Assembly: GCA_009360345.1 (NCBI GenBank)
Contig: SPDP01000001.1
Span: 1,364,001-1,428,000, forward strand
Length of the DNA: 64,000 bases
Direction of reading: 5' to 3'
Origin: Alcaligenaceae bacterium SAGV5
GTDB taxonomy: Bacteria > Pseudomonadota > Gammaproteobacteria > Burkholderiales > Burkholderiaceae_B
Made by a program: the position numbers and the translations under genes. This document shows positions 17,387-25,863 of the stretch, piece by piece (positions within the stretch are counted from its first letter, which is position 1; every line of letters begins with the position of its first letter). The notes beneath the pieces were generated by a model. It did no database searches. It was not told the DNA's origin and was given only the letters and a program-made list of their open reading frames with translations.

Positions 17387-18760
17387 ATGTTCGATAAAGT
17401 ATTGGTGGCCAATCGCGGCGCGGTCGCGGCCCGTGTGCTGCGCGCGCTCAAGCAGCTCGGCGTCCGGACCGTTGCCGTCTACTCCGAGGCGGATCGCGAC
17501 CTGCCTTACCTGGCGTGGGCCGACGAGACCCGCGCGATCGGCCCGGCCGATGCGCGCGCCAGCTACCTGAACCAGGATGCGCTGCTTGCCGTGCTGGCCG
17601 AGACGGGGGCCGACGGCCTGCATCCCGGCTATGGATTCCTGTCCGAGAACGCCGGCTTCGCGCGCCGCGTGGCCGCGCAGGGCGCGGGTTTCATCGGACC
17701 GGGCGCGGACTGGATCGAGGCCATGGGCCACAAGACGCGGGCCCGGGATCTGATGGCCGCGCGCGGCATGCCGCTGGGGCCGAGCTCCGGGCTGTTGGAC
17801 GACGACGCCCAGGCGACCCTCGCGGCCGCGCGGCGCATCGGCTATCCGGTGCTGGTCAAGCCCGCCGGCGGCGGAGGCGGCATCGGGATGCTGGCCGCCC
17901 ATGACGACGCCCAACTCCTGGCCGCCGTCGCGCAGGCGCGTTCCTTGTCCCAACGCAGCTTCGGCTGTGCCGACCTCTACCTGGAACGGCTGGTCGAGCG
18001 GCCCCGGCATATCGAGTTCCAGATGCTGGCCGACCGGCATGGCAACGTGCGTCATCTGTACGAGCGGGAATGCTCGGTCCAGCGGCGCCACCAGAAAGTC
18101 GTGGAGGAGGCGTCGGCGCCTGGCCTGCCGCGTGCCGCGCTGGATGCCGCGGCAGATCGCGTCACCGGCATCCTGGCCGACATGCGCTACGACGTGATCG
18201 GCACGGTCGAGACCCTGTACGACGGCGAGGGCGGCTTCAATTTCCTGGAGATGAACACCCGCCTGCAGGTCGAGCATGCGGTGACCGAGGCGGTCACCGG
18301 CATCGACCTCGTGCAGGCCCAGGTACGGCTGGCGTGGGGCGAGCGGCTCGATGCGGTGCTGCCGCCTGCGGTCGGCCTGAACGGCCATGCGATCGAGGCG
18401 CGCATCTATGCCGAGGATCCGGTGCGCTTCCTGCCTTCGCCGGGGCCGCTGGCCAAGCTGGAGTGGCCGTCCGGTCCCGGCATACGGGTGGAGACCGGCT
18501 ATGCCCAGGGCAGCCGCGTCACGCCGTACTACGACCCCATGATCGCCAAGCTCATCGTGCATGCCGAGGACCGTCCCCGCGCGCTGGCGGCGCTCGAACG
18601 GGCCTTGCGCGCCACGGTCGTCGAAGGGGTCAAGACCAACATTCCGTTCGTCCTCGCGTTGCTGCGCAACGAACGGTTCGTCAACGCGGATATCGACACC
18701 GGCCTGGCGGCCGAGGTCGTGCGGGACATGAAGACGGCTGCCGCGGCGAACGCCGCGTGA
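17387..18760 (+). CDS. Biotin carboxylase subunit (AccC-like)
   Basis: ATP-grasp enzyme that carboxylates carrier-bound biotin with bicarbonate, 457 residues. It has the N-terminal ANRGAVAARV segment, Lys158 and the glycine-rich loop GGGGGIG at 161-167, ERECSVQRRHQK, and the metal/ATP motif EMNTRLQVEH near 291-300. The length is that of a stand-alone AccC rather than a fused alpha chain, and a separate carrier follows 29 bases later. It is probably dedicated to this operon; the housekeeping accBC pair is normally elsewhere. The usual N-A-N-R-G-E is A-N-R-G-A here, a small divergence. Confidence 0.9.
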   Translation: MFDKVLVANRGAVAARVLRALKQLGVRTVAVYSEADRDLPYLAWADETRAIGPADARASYLNQDALLAVLAETGADGLHPGYGFLSENAGFARRVAAQGAGFIGPGADWIEAMGHKTRARDLMAARGMPLGPSSGLLDDDAQATLAAARRIGYPVLVKPAGGGGGIGMLAAHDDAQLLAAVAQARSLSQRSFGCADLYLERLVERPRHIEFQMLADRHGNVRHLYERECSVQRRHQKVVEEASAPGLPRAALDAAADRVTGILADMRYDVIGTVETLYDGEGGFNFLEMNTRLQVEHAVTEAVTGIDLVQAQVRLAWGERLDAVLPPAVGLNGHAIEARIYAEDPVRFLPSPGPLAKLEWPSGPGIRVETGYAQGSRVTPYYDPMIAKLIVHAEDRPRALAALERALRATVVEGVKTNIPFVLALLRNERFVNADIDTGLAAEVVRDMKTAAAANAA

Positions 18761-18789
18761 GCCCGGCGGATATCGACAGGGGAGGCGCC

Positions 18790-19011
18790 ATGGCGCGTAT
18801 CGAAGTGCAATCGGAGATCACCGGTACCGTGTGGAAGGTGGAGACCTCGGTGGGGGCGAACGTGGAGGTGGAGGCGGCGCTGCTGATCGTGGAGTCCATG
18901 AAGATGGAGATTCCCGTCCCGGCGCCTGCTGCCGGGACGGTGCTGGAGCTGCGGGTGGGCGAGGGCGACCCGGTCGAGGAAGGCCAGGTCGTGGCCGTCA
19001 TCGAGGGGTAG
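18790..19011 (+). CDS. Biotin carboxyl carrier protein (short, biotinyl domain only)
   Basis: 73 residues, a bare biotinyl domain with acceptor Lys38 in ESMKMEIP and the symmetry-related GTVLELRVGEGDPVEEGQ half. It lacks the N-terminal linker of AccB. A ribosome-binding site (GGGGAGG) precedes the ATG. It completes a three-subunit carboxylase (carboxyltransferase, biotin carboxylase, carrier) and is the last gene of the operon. Its 3' end overlaps the convergent DUF2239 gene by 14 bases. Confidence 0.9.
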   Translation: MARIEVQSEITGTVWKVETSVGANVEVEAALLIVESMKMEIPVPAPAAGTVLELRVGEGDPVEEGQVVAVIEG

Positions 19012-19588
19012 CGCCAGCCGCCAGGCGCAGCGCGTAGTCACGGACGTCGGCGGGCCAACCGCCCAGCAGCGCCGCGTAGCGCTCGCCGTCGCCCGCGAAT
19101 AGCGCGCGCGCGGCTTCCTCGAACCCGGGCAGGTCACCCGCCATGGCGGACATGAAATGGTAGGCCGCTTCACGCGCGCGCCGCTGGCCGTCCTGGTCCG
19201 CGTGGGCGCGGCGCGCTTCCTCCACCAGCTTGCGCAGCGCCACCGAGGCGCCGCCCGGCTGGGCGTTCAGCCAGTCCCAGTGGCGGGGCAGCAGGGTGAC
19301 TTCGCGCGCGACCACGCCCAGCCTGGGCCGCCCCTTGCCTCGGGGCGCCGCGGTTTCCTCGGCGGTCGCGGCCGCCTCGGGGGCGGCGCAAGGCATCGGG
19401 CCGAGGCGGGCCAGCACGTCGTGCTCGGAGCCCCGTGTGTCGATGTCGAAGGACTTCCCCGTGGCATCGTCGAAGATGAGAACGGGGGCGCCGCGCGGCG
19501 CGCGGTGGACGGCCAGCGCGACATCGCGAAGGGGGCCGCTCGCGAGCAGTCCATGGCCGTTGAAGGCGGTGCAGGTCAGGGCAGGCAT
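18998..19588 (-). CDS. DUF2239 family protein
   Basis: 196 residues from the ATG at 19588 (MPALTCTAFNGHGLL); a GTG at 19600 would add four residues. The N-terminal half has the conserved pattern of this family (CTAFNGH, PVLIFDDATGKSFDIDTRGS). The middle is alanine-rich and polar (EAAATAEETAAPRGKGRPRLG), and the C-terminal half is helical (EEARRAHADQDGQRRAREAAYHF). No enzymatic motif is recognisable; the family function is unknown to me. It is convergent with, and overlaps, the biotin carrier gene, and is preceded by two identical TTACCCGGGTAA palindromes, so it is probably tightly regulated. Confidence 0.75.
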   Translation of the reverse strand: MPALTCTAFNGHGLLASGPLRDVALAVHRAPRGAPVLIFDDATGKSFDIDTRGSEHDVLARLGPMPCAAPEAAATAEETAAPRGKGRPRLGVVAREVTLLPRHWDWLNAQPGGASVALRKLVEEARRAHADQDGQRRAREAAYHFMSAMAGDLPGFEEAARALFAGDGERYAALLGGWPADVRDYALRLAAGATPR

Positions 19589-19620
19589 GGCATTCACCAC
19601 AAAAAATAAAGTGATGCTAA

Positions 19621-19661
19621 TTTACCCGGGTAAAAATAGAATTGCAATATTACCCGGGTAA
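19621..19661. promoter_or_regulatory. Two TTACCCGGGTAA palindromes upstream of the DUF2239 gene
   Basis: TTTACCCGGGTAAA at 19621-19634 and TTACCCGGGTAA at 19650-19661, centres 28 bases apart, separated by AT-rich sequence. They lie 33-73 bases before the DUF2239 ATG on the minus strand. Two perfect sites strongly suggest tandem binding of a dimeric regulator that is not encoded next to them. Confidence 0.65.
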
Positions 19662-19696
19662 ATTTTTTGCCATGTGGAGATCTCGCGACGGCCGCT

Positions 19697-20485
19697 TCAG
19701 GTGTAGCCCGATGCGGCGGGATTGGCCGCGTCGCCGCGAGCCCGAGCCAGTTCCTGCCGTGTGCCCGCCTGGAGCAGCGCGCTGTCTTTGGCGATGGTGA
19801 TGAAGCCGAATCCCTGGTCGGCGTACCGGCGGCCCGAGGCGCCGCCGGAACACTGGATGCCGGCCACGCGGCCATGGCGGCGGCAGGCCTGGAGGATGGC
19901 CGAGACCGCGTCGGCATGTTCCTTTTCCGGCTTGTCGAGGTCGGGCTCCAGTCCGAGACCCAGCGCCAGGTCGGCGGGCCCGACATAGATGCCGTCCAGG
20001 CCCGGCGTGGCGACGATGGCTTCCAGGTTGTCGAGCCCCCGGCGGCTTTCGATCATCACGAAACACATGGGCTCGTCGCCCAGCGTGGCGGTATCGCGCG
20101 CCTGGCGCACCAGCGCCGACCGGATGGGGCCGTAGGAACGGATGCCGGCGGGCGGGTAGCGGCAGGCGGCCACCGCGGCGGCCGCCTGGGCGGGCGTCTC
20201 GCACATCGGCACGATCACGGCCTGCGCGCCGGCGTCCAGCGCCTTGGCGATCATCCAGTCGGCCGAGGCCGGCACCCGTGTCACGGCAATGCCGCCGGCG
20301 CGTTCGATGGCGGTGAACATGGGCGTGACATCGGCATAGTCGATCAGGCCGTGCTGCTGGTCCACGCACACGTAGTCCAGTCCCGTTGCCGCCATGAGTT
20401 CCGCGCCGAACATCGATGGCAGCGCGCACCATCCCCCGAAGACCGTCTTTCTTTCCGCGATGACCCTGCGCAGGACTTTGGACAT
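19697..20485 (-). CDS. HpcH/HpaI-family class II aldolase
   Basis: Probable 2-oxo-4-hydroxy acid aldolase, 262 residues. I chose the ATG at 20485 because GGAGG lies six bases before it; the ATG at 20497 has no such site. The catalytic histidine is His45 in VDQQHG. Metal ligands are Glu146 (VMIESRRG) and Asp172 (YVGPADL), and CFVMIES matches the HpaI barrel. These enzymes split 4-hydroxy-2-oxo acids to pyruvate plus an aldehyde at the end of meta-cleavage-type pathways. It is divergent from the Rieske dioxygenase operon and shares its control region, so it probably serves the same pathway. Confidence 0.85.
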   Translation of the reverse strand: MSKVLRRVIAERKTVFGGWCALPSMFGAELMAATGLDYVCVDQQHGLIDYADVTPMFTAIERAGGIAVTRVPASADWMIAKALDAGAQAVIVPMCETPAQAAAAVAACRYPPAGIRSYGPIRSALVRQARDTATLGDEPMCFVMIESRRGLDNLEAIVATPGLDGIYVGPADLALGLGLEPDLDKPEKEHADAVSAILQACRRHGRVAGIQCSGGASGRRYADQGFGFITIAKDSALLQAGTRQELARARGDAANPAASGYT

Positions 20486-20526
20486 GTTCGCCTCCATGCG
20501 TCATCGCAGCGCGACGACAAAAGTGG

Positions 20527-20573
20527 TTGACAAATGATCGTGCTCACAACAGACTAAAAGTGTATCCACTTTT
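20527..20573 (+). promoter_or_regulatory. Control region of the dioxygenase operon with dyad AAAAGTGTATCCACTTTT
   Basis: TTGACA (20527-20532) is a perfect -35 but its -10 (CAGACT at 20550) is weak. Immediately downstream is an 18-base dyad, AAAAGTG-TATC-CACTTTT (20556-20573). A second half-site, AAAAGTGG, occurs at about 20519-20526. This layout suits a repressor or activator shared with the divergent aldolase gene. The GntR protein at 26611-27336 is the nearest candidate. Confidence 0.5.
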
Positions 20574-20693
20574 TCGCGCAAGCGACAGCGATCCTTGCTC
20601 ATGGCACATGTGCTGGCCCTTCGGGCCGGGCAGGGGAAAGGCTTGTCCGCTTGTTTTCTAACGGCGCGCGCAGGGGCGTCACCTGGAGCAGGC

Positions 20694-21992
20694 ATGGGAA
20701 GGACATACGACATCGATCCCGACGATTACGTCCGCGAGAAACCGGGGCGGCAGTTCCTCGTCAGGACCGAGGCATATACCGATCGCGACGTCTTCGACCT
20801 GGAGATGCGCCGGGTCTTCGAGCGCACCTGGGTCTACGTGGGGCACGAGACCGAACTGCCGTCGGCGGGCAGCTTCAAGACCGCGCAGGTGGGCCGCCAG
20901 CCCATCGTCGTGGTGCGCGGCAAGGAGGGCGAACTGCATGCCTTCTTCAACCGCTGCGTGCATCGCGGCGCCGCGCTGCTGCGCGAGGCCGCGGGATGCG
21001 TGCAGGAGCTGCGCTGCCCTTATCACGGGTGGGTCTTCGATCTGTCGGGCAAGACCCGTCTCGTGTCCGAGCGCAACGATCCGGGCGGCTACGGGCCGGA
21101 CTTCGAGCAGCCGGAGGGGCTGGAGCCGGTGCCGCGCCTGGGGTCCTATCGCGGCCTGGTCTTCGTCTCGCTCGATCCGGACATCGTGCCGCTGGAAACC
21201 TATCTCGGCAGCATGAAGCACATCATCGACGCGAAACTGGACCTGTCGCCCACCGGCCGCATCGCGATCGCCTCCACGCCCTATGTCTGCCGTTATCCCG
21301 GCAACTGGAAGCTGCAGGCCGAGAACATCGTCGATGCCTATCATTTCATGCACACCCATGGCGCCTTCGTAAAACTGCAGGCCAAGTTCGGGGACAGCAC
21401 CGGCGACTTCGGCGTCCACAAGGGCCGGAGCACGCGCGAAATGCGGGAGCAGCGCTTTCGCGGGACTACCCGGTCGTGCCGGTACGGCCATGGTTTCGCG
21501 CAGGTTCCCGCCGCGGACACGGACGGCCTGCTCGATGGCGAGTTCGGGGACCTCTATCGTGGATTGCATGCGCAGCATGGGCAGGAGGCCTTCGAGCGCA
21601 TCGCCGCCAAAGCCACTTCCACGGTCTTCCCCAGCATGGGGATGATCCACCAGCAGATCCGGGTCTGGCGTCCTATCTCCGTGGACGAGACCGAGGTGCT
21701 CATCTATCCGTATGAGCTGGAGGGCGCGCCGGATGCCTTCAACGCCGGCATGCTGCGCAGCCAGGAACGTTTCTACGGGCCGTCGGGTTTCGGCATGGTC
21801 GACGACACGGAGATCTTCGCCCGGGTATCGCAGGGCCTGCGCGCCGACCGCGTCGAATGGCTGCTGTTCGATCGCGGCATGGACACCGACGAGCAGACCG
21901 GGGAAGGCGACTATCGCGGCCTGCCTTCGAGCGAGGCGCCGCAGCGGGCGTTGTGGCGCGAATGGCGGCGTCTGATGGGGCAGGGGGCCTGA
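20694..21992 (+). CDS. Aromatic-ring-hydroxylating dioxygenase, alpha subunit (Rieske)
   Basis: Catalytic subunit of a Rieske non-haem iron oxygenase, 432 residues. I chose the ATG at 20694 because it follows GGAGCAGG and gives the normal MGRTYDIDPDDY opening. The Rieske cluster ligands are Cys88, His90, Cys108 and His111. The mononuclear iron site is DAYHFMHTH with Asp214 as bridge and His217/His222 as ligands. No ferredoxin or reductase gene is in the cluster, so electron partners are elsewhere. With a beta subunit downstream it is probably a benzoate- or salicylate-type oxygenase acting on an aromatic acid; the exact substrate is unknown. Confidence 0.88.
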   Translation: MGRTYDIDPDDYVREKPGRQFLVRTEAYTDRDVFDLEMRRVFERTWVYVGHETELPSAGSFKTAQVGRQPIVVVRGKEGELHAFFNRCVHRGAALLREAAGCVQELRCPYHGWVFDLSGKTRLVSERNDPGGYGPDFEQPEGLEPVPRLGSYRGLVFVSLDPDIVPLETYLGSMKHIIDAKLDLSPTGRIAIASTPYVCRYPGNWKLQAENIVDAYHFMHTHGAFVKLQAKFGDSTGDFGVHKGRSTREMREQRFRGTTRSCRYGHGFAQVPAADTDGLLDGEFGDLYRGLHAQHGQEAFERIAAKATSTVFPSMGMIHQQIRVWRPISVDETEVLIYPYELEGAPDAFNAGMLRSQERFYGPSGFGMVDDTEIFARVSQGLRADRVEWLLFDRGMDTDEQTGEGDYRGLPSSEAPQRALWREWRRLMGQGA

Positions 21993-21998
21993 ATCGCG

Positions 21999-22508
21999 AT
22001 GAATGCATCGACCATGGACAGATCAATGCTGCAAGACATCTCCCAATTCGTCTTTCGGGAAGCGAAGCTGCTCGACGACAAGCAATACGAAGCCTGGCTG
22101 GCACTTTTCGACGACGACGGCCTGTACGTCGTGCCGCTGACCGAGGAACCGCGTCCGGGCAGGCAGGCGGACATCGTGAACGACAACAAGGCCGCTCGCG
22201 AGGAGCGCGTGCACCACCTCATGCACCACTGGTTTCCCGCCCAGCAGCCGCCCTCGCGCACGCGGCACTTCGTCTCCAATGTCATGGCCGAGGAGCGCGA
22301 CGGACTGTGGCGGGTGTCGACCAGCCAGTTGATCTACGAGACCCGTGCCGGCGACTGGTTCCAGGTGGGGCTGGGCGAGGTGCGGCCCATCGTTGCCGGC
22401 GTGGACTACGCGCTGCGCGAAGTGGAGCGGGGATTCCGGATATGCGAGAAGCGCATCCGGTTGCTCGACATGGCCGGATGGCAGGCCAATCTGGCATTCA
22501 TCTACTGA
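21999..22508 (+). CDS. Aromatic-ring-hydroxylating dioxygenase, beta subunit
   Basis: Small subunit of the alpha3beta3 oxygenase, 169 residues, with the NTF2-like cone fold. Typical features are an early FVFREAKLLDDKQYEAWLAL segment, a V-x-N segment after RTRHFVSNV, and a C-terminal FRICEKRIRLLD. It begins 6 bases after the alpha stop. The ribosome-binding site is weak, so translational coupling to the alpha gene is likely; an ATG at 22014 is an alternative start. Beta subunits are structural and set oligomerisation rather than catalysis. Confidence 0.87.
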   Translation: MNASTMDRSMLQDISQFVFREAKLLDDKQYEAWLALFDDDGLYVVPLTEEPRPGRQADIVNDNKAAREERVHHLMHHWFPAQQPPSRTRHFVSNVMAEERDGLWRVSTSQLIYETRAGDWFQVGLGEVRPIVAGVDYALREVERGFRICEKRIRLLDMAGWQANLAFIY

Positions 22509-22520
22509 CTGGAACGAGAC

Positions 22521-23360
22521 ATGAGATTGGTGAGATACGGCCTGGAAGGCCACGAACGCCCCGGCGCGCTGGATGCGCAGGGAGGCTTGCGCGATCTTTC
22601 CGGCCTGTTGGCGGATATCGATCCGCAGGTCCTGGCGCGAGGCCTGCCGGCCAGCCTGGGCGCGGTCGACGTGGAGCGGCTGCCCCAGGTCGAGGGCCGG
22701 CCGCGCCTGGGCGCGCCGCTGGCGCGGCCCGGCAAGATCGTCGCCATCGGCTTGAACTATTCCGATCACGCCGCGGAGGCCGGACTGCCCGAGCCCGCGG
22801 AACCCGTGATCTTCATGAAGGCGTCCTCGACCCTGTCGGGACCGTACGACGACGTGCCCCGGCCCGCCGGCGCGGAGAAGATGGACTGGGAGGTGGAACT
22901 GGGCATCGTGATCGGCGCGACGTGCCGGTCGGTGTCCGAAGACGACGCGCTCGGTCATGTGTTCGGCTACGTCGCCGTGAACGACCTGTCGGACCGCGCC
23001 TTCCAGCTGGAGCGCGGCGGACAGTGGGACAAGGGCAAGAACTTCGATCGTGCCTGCCCCATCGGCCCCTGGCTCGTGACCGCGGACGAAATCGGGGATC
23101 CCCAGACGCTGGACATCTGGCTTTCGGTCGATGGCCAGCGTGTGCAGGACAGCAATACCGGCAGGATGATTTTCGGCTGCCGGCATCTGGTCAGCTACGT
23201 GAGCCGGTTCATGACGCTGCTGCCCGGCGACCTGATCACCACCGGCACGCCGGCCGGCGTGGGGCTGGGCATGCAGCCGCCACGCTATCTGCGGGGTGGC
23301 GAGGTCCTGGAGCTGGGCATTTCCCGCCTTGGTTCGCAGAAGTACGCCATCACCCGTTGA
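22521..23360 (+). CDS. Fumarylacetoacetate hydrolase (FAH) family protein
   Basis: 279 residues, C-terminal catalytic domain of the FAH family with a short N-terminal domain (about 1-70). It has KIVAIGLNYSDHAAEAG, the metal-site segment DWEVELGIVIG, GQWDKGKNFD and the closing DLITTGTPAGVG. Members hydrolyse C-C bonds of acylpyruvates, hydrate 2-oxopent-4-enoates or decarboxylate oxaloacetate-like acids. Between a ring dioxygenase and an MmgE/PrpD protein, with an HpaI aldolase nearby, a hydratase or acylpyruvase step late in aromatic breakdown is plausible. It is not close enough to any named enzyme for a symbol. Confidence 0.85.
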   Translation: MRLVRYGLEGHERPGALDAQGGLRDLSGLLADIDPQVLARGLPASLGAVDVERLPQVEGRPRLGAPLARPGKIVAIGLNYSDHAAEAGLPEPAEPVIFMKASSTLSGPYDDVPRPAGAEKMDWEVELGIVIGATCRSVSEDDALGHVFGYVAVNDLSDRAFQLERGGQWDKGKNFDRACPIGPWLVTADEIGDPQTLDIWLSVDGQRVQDSNTGRMIFGCRHLVSYVSRFMTLLPGDLITTGTPAGVGLGMQPPRYLRGGEVLELGISRLGSQKYAITR

Positions 23361-23385
23361 CCTGTCCACTGCAAAGGAGCGGTGC

Positions 23386-24807
23386 ATGACTGCCATTTCG
23401 CCTACCGACGCTTTCCTGGACCAACTGGCCGGTTTCTGCGTCGAGGCCCGGACGTTCGATATCGACGACCACTGCAGGGAGTCGGCGCGGAAGATCGTAC
23501 TCGATACTTTCGGCGTGGTACTGGGGGCGCTGGAACATCGCGCTTCACGCCGCGCGCGGCAATTCGCCGGGCGTTTTCCGGTCCCGGGCGGCGCGCGCCT
23601 CTGGGGCACGGGCGAGCGGGTGAACGCCGAGCACGCGGCCCTGCTCAATGGCGCGCCGCTGCGGGCCTACGACTTCAACGATTTTTACTTCGGGACGAAG
23701 GGCGGCGCCCATCCCAGCGATATCGTCACAGGCGTCATGGCCGTCGCGGAGGCGGAGGGGGCCGGCGGCCTAGCCGTGATCCGGGCGCTGTGCGTCGGCT
23801 ACGAACTGATCGTGGCGATGAGCGATTGCCTGGATCCGGAGCGCGAGGGGTGGGACTACCCGTGCATCACCTCGTTGGGGGCGGTGGCCGCCGTGGCCGA
23901 TCTGCTGGCGTTGGACCGGGCCCAGCTGCGCCATGCGTTTTCGATTGCCGTGAACGCGCACTATCCCTCGAACGAAGTGGAGTCGTCCGAGCCCGATGCC
24001 CATGGCGAACTGACCATGTGGAAGCGTTTCAACGGCAGCGACGGCGTTCGCCAGTCGGTCCAGGCATGCTATCTGGCCCTGTGCGGCGTGGAGGGCGTGG
24101 TGCGCCCCTTCGAGGGCCGCCACGGGTTTTTCGCGAAGCTGGGCGTCACGCGGGAGGAGGCCGGCGAGGCTTCGTCCCGGCTGGCGCGGATACGGCGCTT
24201 CGAAGGCATAGGCGCCGGCAGCTTCAAGCGCTGGCCCGTCGGCTCCCGGGGGCAGAGCGCGATCCAGTCGGCGTTGAGGGCGCGCGCGGCCCTGCTGGAG
24301 GGGGGGAGAACGCCGGACGTCATCGCGCATGTCAAGGTGCATGCCGATCCCGGTGTCTACGAACATCTGCACGCGATCCGGACGGACCCGTTCCAGCCGC
24401 GCACGCGCGAGGCCGCCGATCATTCGCTGGCCTACATCGTCGCGGCCGCGCTGACGAACGGCGAGATCGGTCCGCACAGTTTCGAGGCGCCGGCGCGCGA
24501 TGCGCCCGCCCTGCGCGCCCTGCTGTCGGGCCGCGTCGAGATCCTGCGCGCGGCACGGCCATCGCCGTCCAATCTGCTTGCCGAAGTGATCCTGGAGGAC
24601 GGCGACGGCCGGCTCTACCGCGGTGGCAGCGAACCCGCGCCCGGCACGGCCGGTGCCGCCATGCCGATCGGCACGCTGCTGCAGAAATTCCGGGAGAACG
24701 TCGGCGCGCAACGGTCGGCCGGCGCCGATACCCTGGCTGCCGCGATCATGGAGCTGGATGCGTGCCGGGACGTCGGGGCGTTGATCGACGCGACCATGAT
24801 TCGCTGA
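23386..24807 (+). CDS. MmgE/PrpD family protein
   Basis: 473 residues from the ATG at 23386, preceded by AAAGGAG. The family includes 2-methylcitrate dehydratase and cis-aconitate decarboxylase, which act on branched tricarboxylic or hydroxy acids. Visible features are an all-helical N-terminal domain with DTFGVVLGALEHRASR, LNGAPLRAYDFND (normally the A-H-x-x-D-F-D-D region), and the second domain after VKVHADPGVYEH. Here the usual C-I-H pattern in the HPSD segment reads GGAHPSDIV. It is part of the dioxygenase operon; the substrate is unknown. Confidence 0.82.
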   Translation: MTAISPTDAFLDQLAGFCVEARTFDIDDHCRESARKIVLDTFGVVLGALEHRASRRARQFAGRFPVPGGARLWGTGERVNAEHAALLNGAPLRAYDFNDFYFGTKGGAHPSDIVTGVMAVAEAEGAGGLAVIRALCVGYELIVAMSDCLDPEREGWDYPCITSLGAVAAVADLLALDRAQLRHAFSIAVNAHYPSNEVESSEPDAHGELTMWKRFNGSDGVRQSVQACYLALCGVEGVVRPFEGRHGFFAKLGVTREEAGEASSRLARIRRFEGIGAGSFKRWPVGSRGQSAIQSALRARAALLEGGRTPDVIAHVKVHADPGVYEHLHAIRTDPFQPRTREAADHSLAYIVAAALTNGEIGPHSFEAPARDAPALRALLSGRVEILRAARPSPSNLLAEVILEDGDGRLYRGGSEPAPGTAGAAMPIGTLLQKFRENVGAQRSAGADTLAAAIMELDACRDVGALIDATMIR

Positions 24808-24884
24808 AGGACCGCCTGCCGGGAGATCCGGGCCGGGTGGATGTGTGTGATGCCGTACAACGTGTTTCTTGAGAGGTGCTTGCC

Positions 24885-25859
24885 ATGCTAGTGCGTATCG
24901 TCTCCAGGTTCGTCGTCCTGCTTTCCTGTCTGGCCGCGGCGGCGCCGGGCCTTGCGATGGATTTTCCCGCCAAGGCGGTGAGGTTCATCGTGCCGTTCAC
25001 CCAGGGCACCGGGCCCGACCGATTGGCCCGCCTGGTGGCCGAAGACCTGGCCAGGCAATGGAAAGTGCCGGTGGTGGTGGAAAACCGGCTGGGCGCGTCC
25101 GGTCACGTCGGAGCCCAGGCCGTGGCGCAGGCGCCCGCGGATGGCTATGCCGTCGGCGTCATGGCGACCAATATCTCGGTCACGGCCCATTTGATGAAGT
25201 CGGATGCCTTCGTGCCCATGCGCGACCTCCAGCCGCTGCTGATCGCCGGCTATGGCGACATGACGCTGGTGGTGTCGGCCAAATCGCCGTTCAACACCCT
25301 GGGCGAGTTCCTGGACTATGCCAGGGCGAACAAGGGCAAGCTGGCATTCGCGAGCGCCGGCATGGGGTCGCCTTCCCATATCTTCCTGGCCCAGATGCAG
25401 CAGATGACGGGGACCGAGTTCCTCCACGTGCCCTACAAGGGAACGGCCCCGGCCGTGACCGACCTGATCGGCGGCCAGGTCGATGCCTTCTTCGTCGCCA
25501 CGCATACCGTCAAGCCTTACCTGGCCTCCGGCCAACTGAAGGCGCTGGGCGTGGCGGCCCCGCAGCGCAACTCCCACGCGGCTGACATTCCGTCGTTCGG
25601 CGAACTGGGCGTGCCGGGATTCTCGACCGAGGCGTGGTACGGCTTCATGCTGCCCACGGGAGTGCCGGAGCCGGTCGCCGAGAAGCTGTACCGCGATATC
25701 CGTGCCAGCGTGGAACAGCCGCACGTGCGGAGCGAGCTCGACAAGTTCGGGCTGACCGTCCGGCCGTCCACCACGGCGCAGATGCGCGAGGTGGTCGATC
25801 GGGAGTTCCGCAGCTATGGCGAGGTCATCGCCAAGTACAACATCAAGATGCAGGAATAG
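24885..25859 (+). CDS. Bug-family periplasmic receptor (TctC-like)
   Basis: 324 residues from the ATG at 24885, placed 8 bases after GAGAGG. The Sec signal peptide ends near GLA-MD. The N-terminal lobe has VRFIVPFTQGTGPDRLAR, where the usual PGG loop reads TQGTG. It also has VENRLGASGHVGA and HVPYKGTAPAVTDLIGGQ. It lies 77 bases after the MmgE/PrpD gene and 4 bases before the SDR gene. The altered ligand-loop sequence suggests a ligand different from those of the other Bug proteins here, plausibly the aromatic acid of the operon. Confidence 0.87.
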   Translation: MLVRIVSRFVVLLSCLAAAAPGLAMDFPAKAVRFIVPFTQGTGPDRLARLVAEDLARQWKVPVVVENRLGASGHVGAQAVAQAPADGYAVGVMATNISVTAHLMKSDAFVPMRDLQPLLIAGYGDMTLVVSAKSPFNTLGEFLDYARANKGKLAFASAGMGSPSHIFLAQMQQMTGTEFLHVPYKGTAPAVTDLIGGQVDAFFVATHTVKPYLASGQLKALGVAAPQRNSHAADIPSFGELGVPGFSTEAWYGFMLPTGVPEPVAEKLYRDIRASVEQPHVRSELDKFGLTVRPSTTAQMREVVDREFRSYGEVIAKYNIKMQE

Positions 25860-25863
25860 AACC

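Noticed and set aside
18790..19011. Housekeeping accB
   Set aside because: It is only 73 residues, lacking the AccB linker, and is linked to a CoA-transferase and Bug gene.
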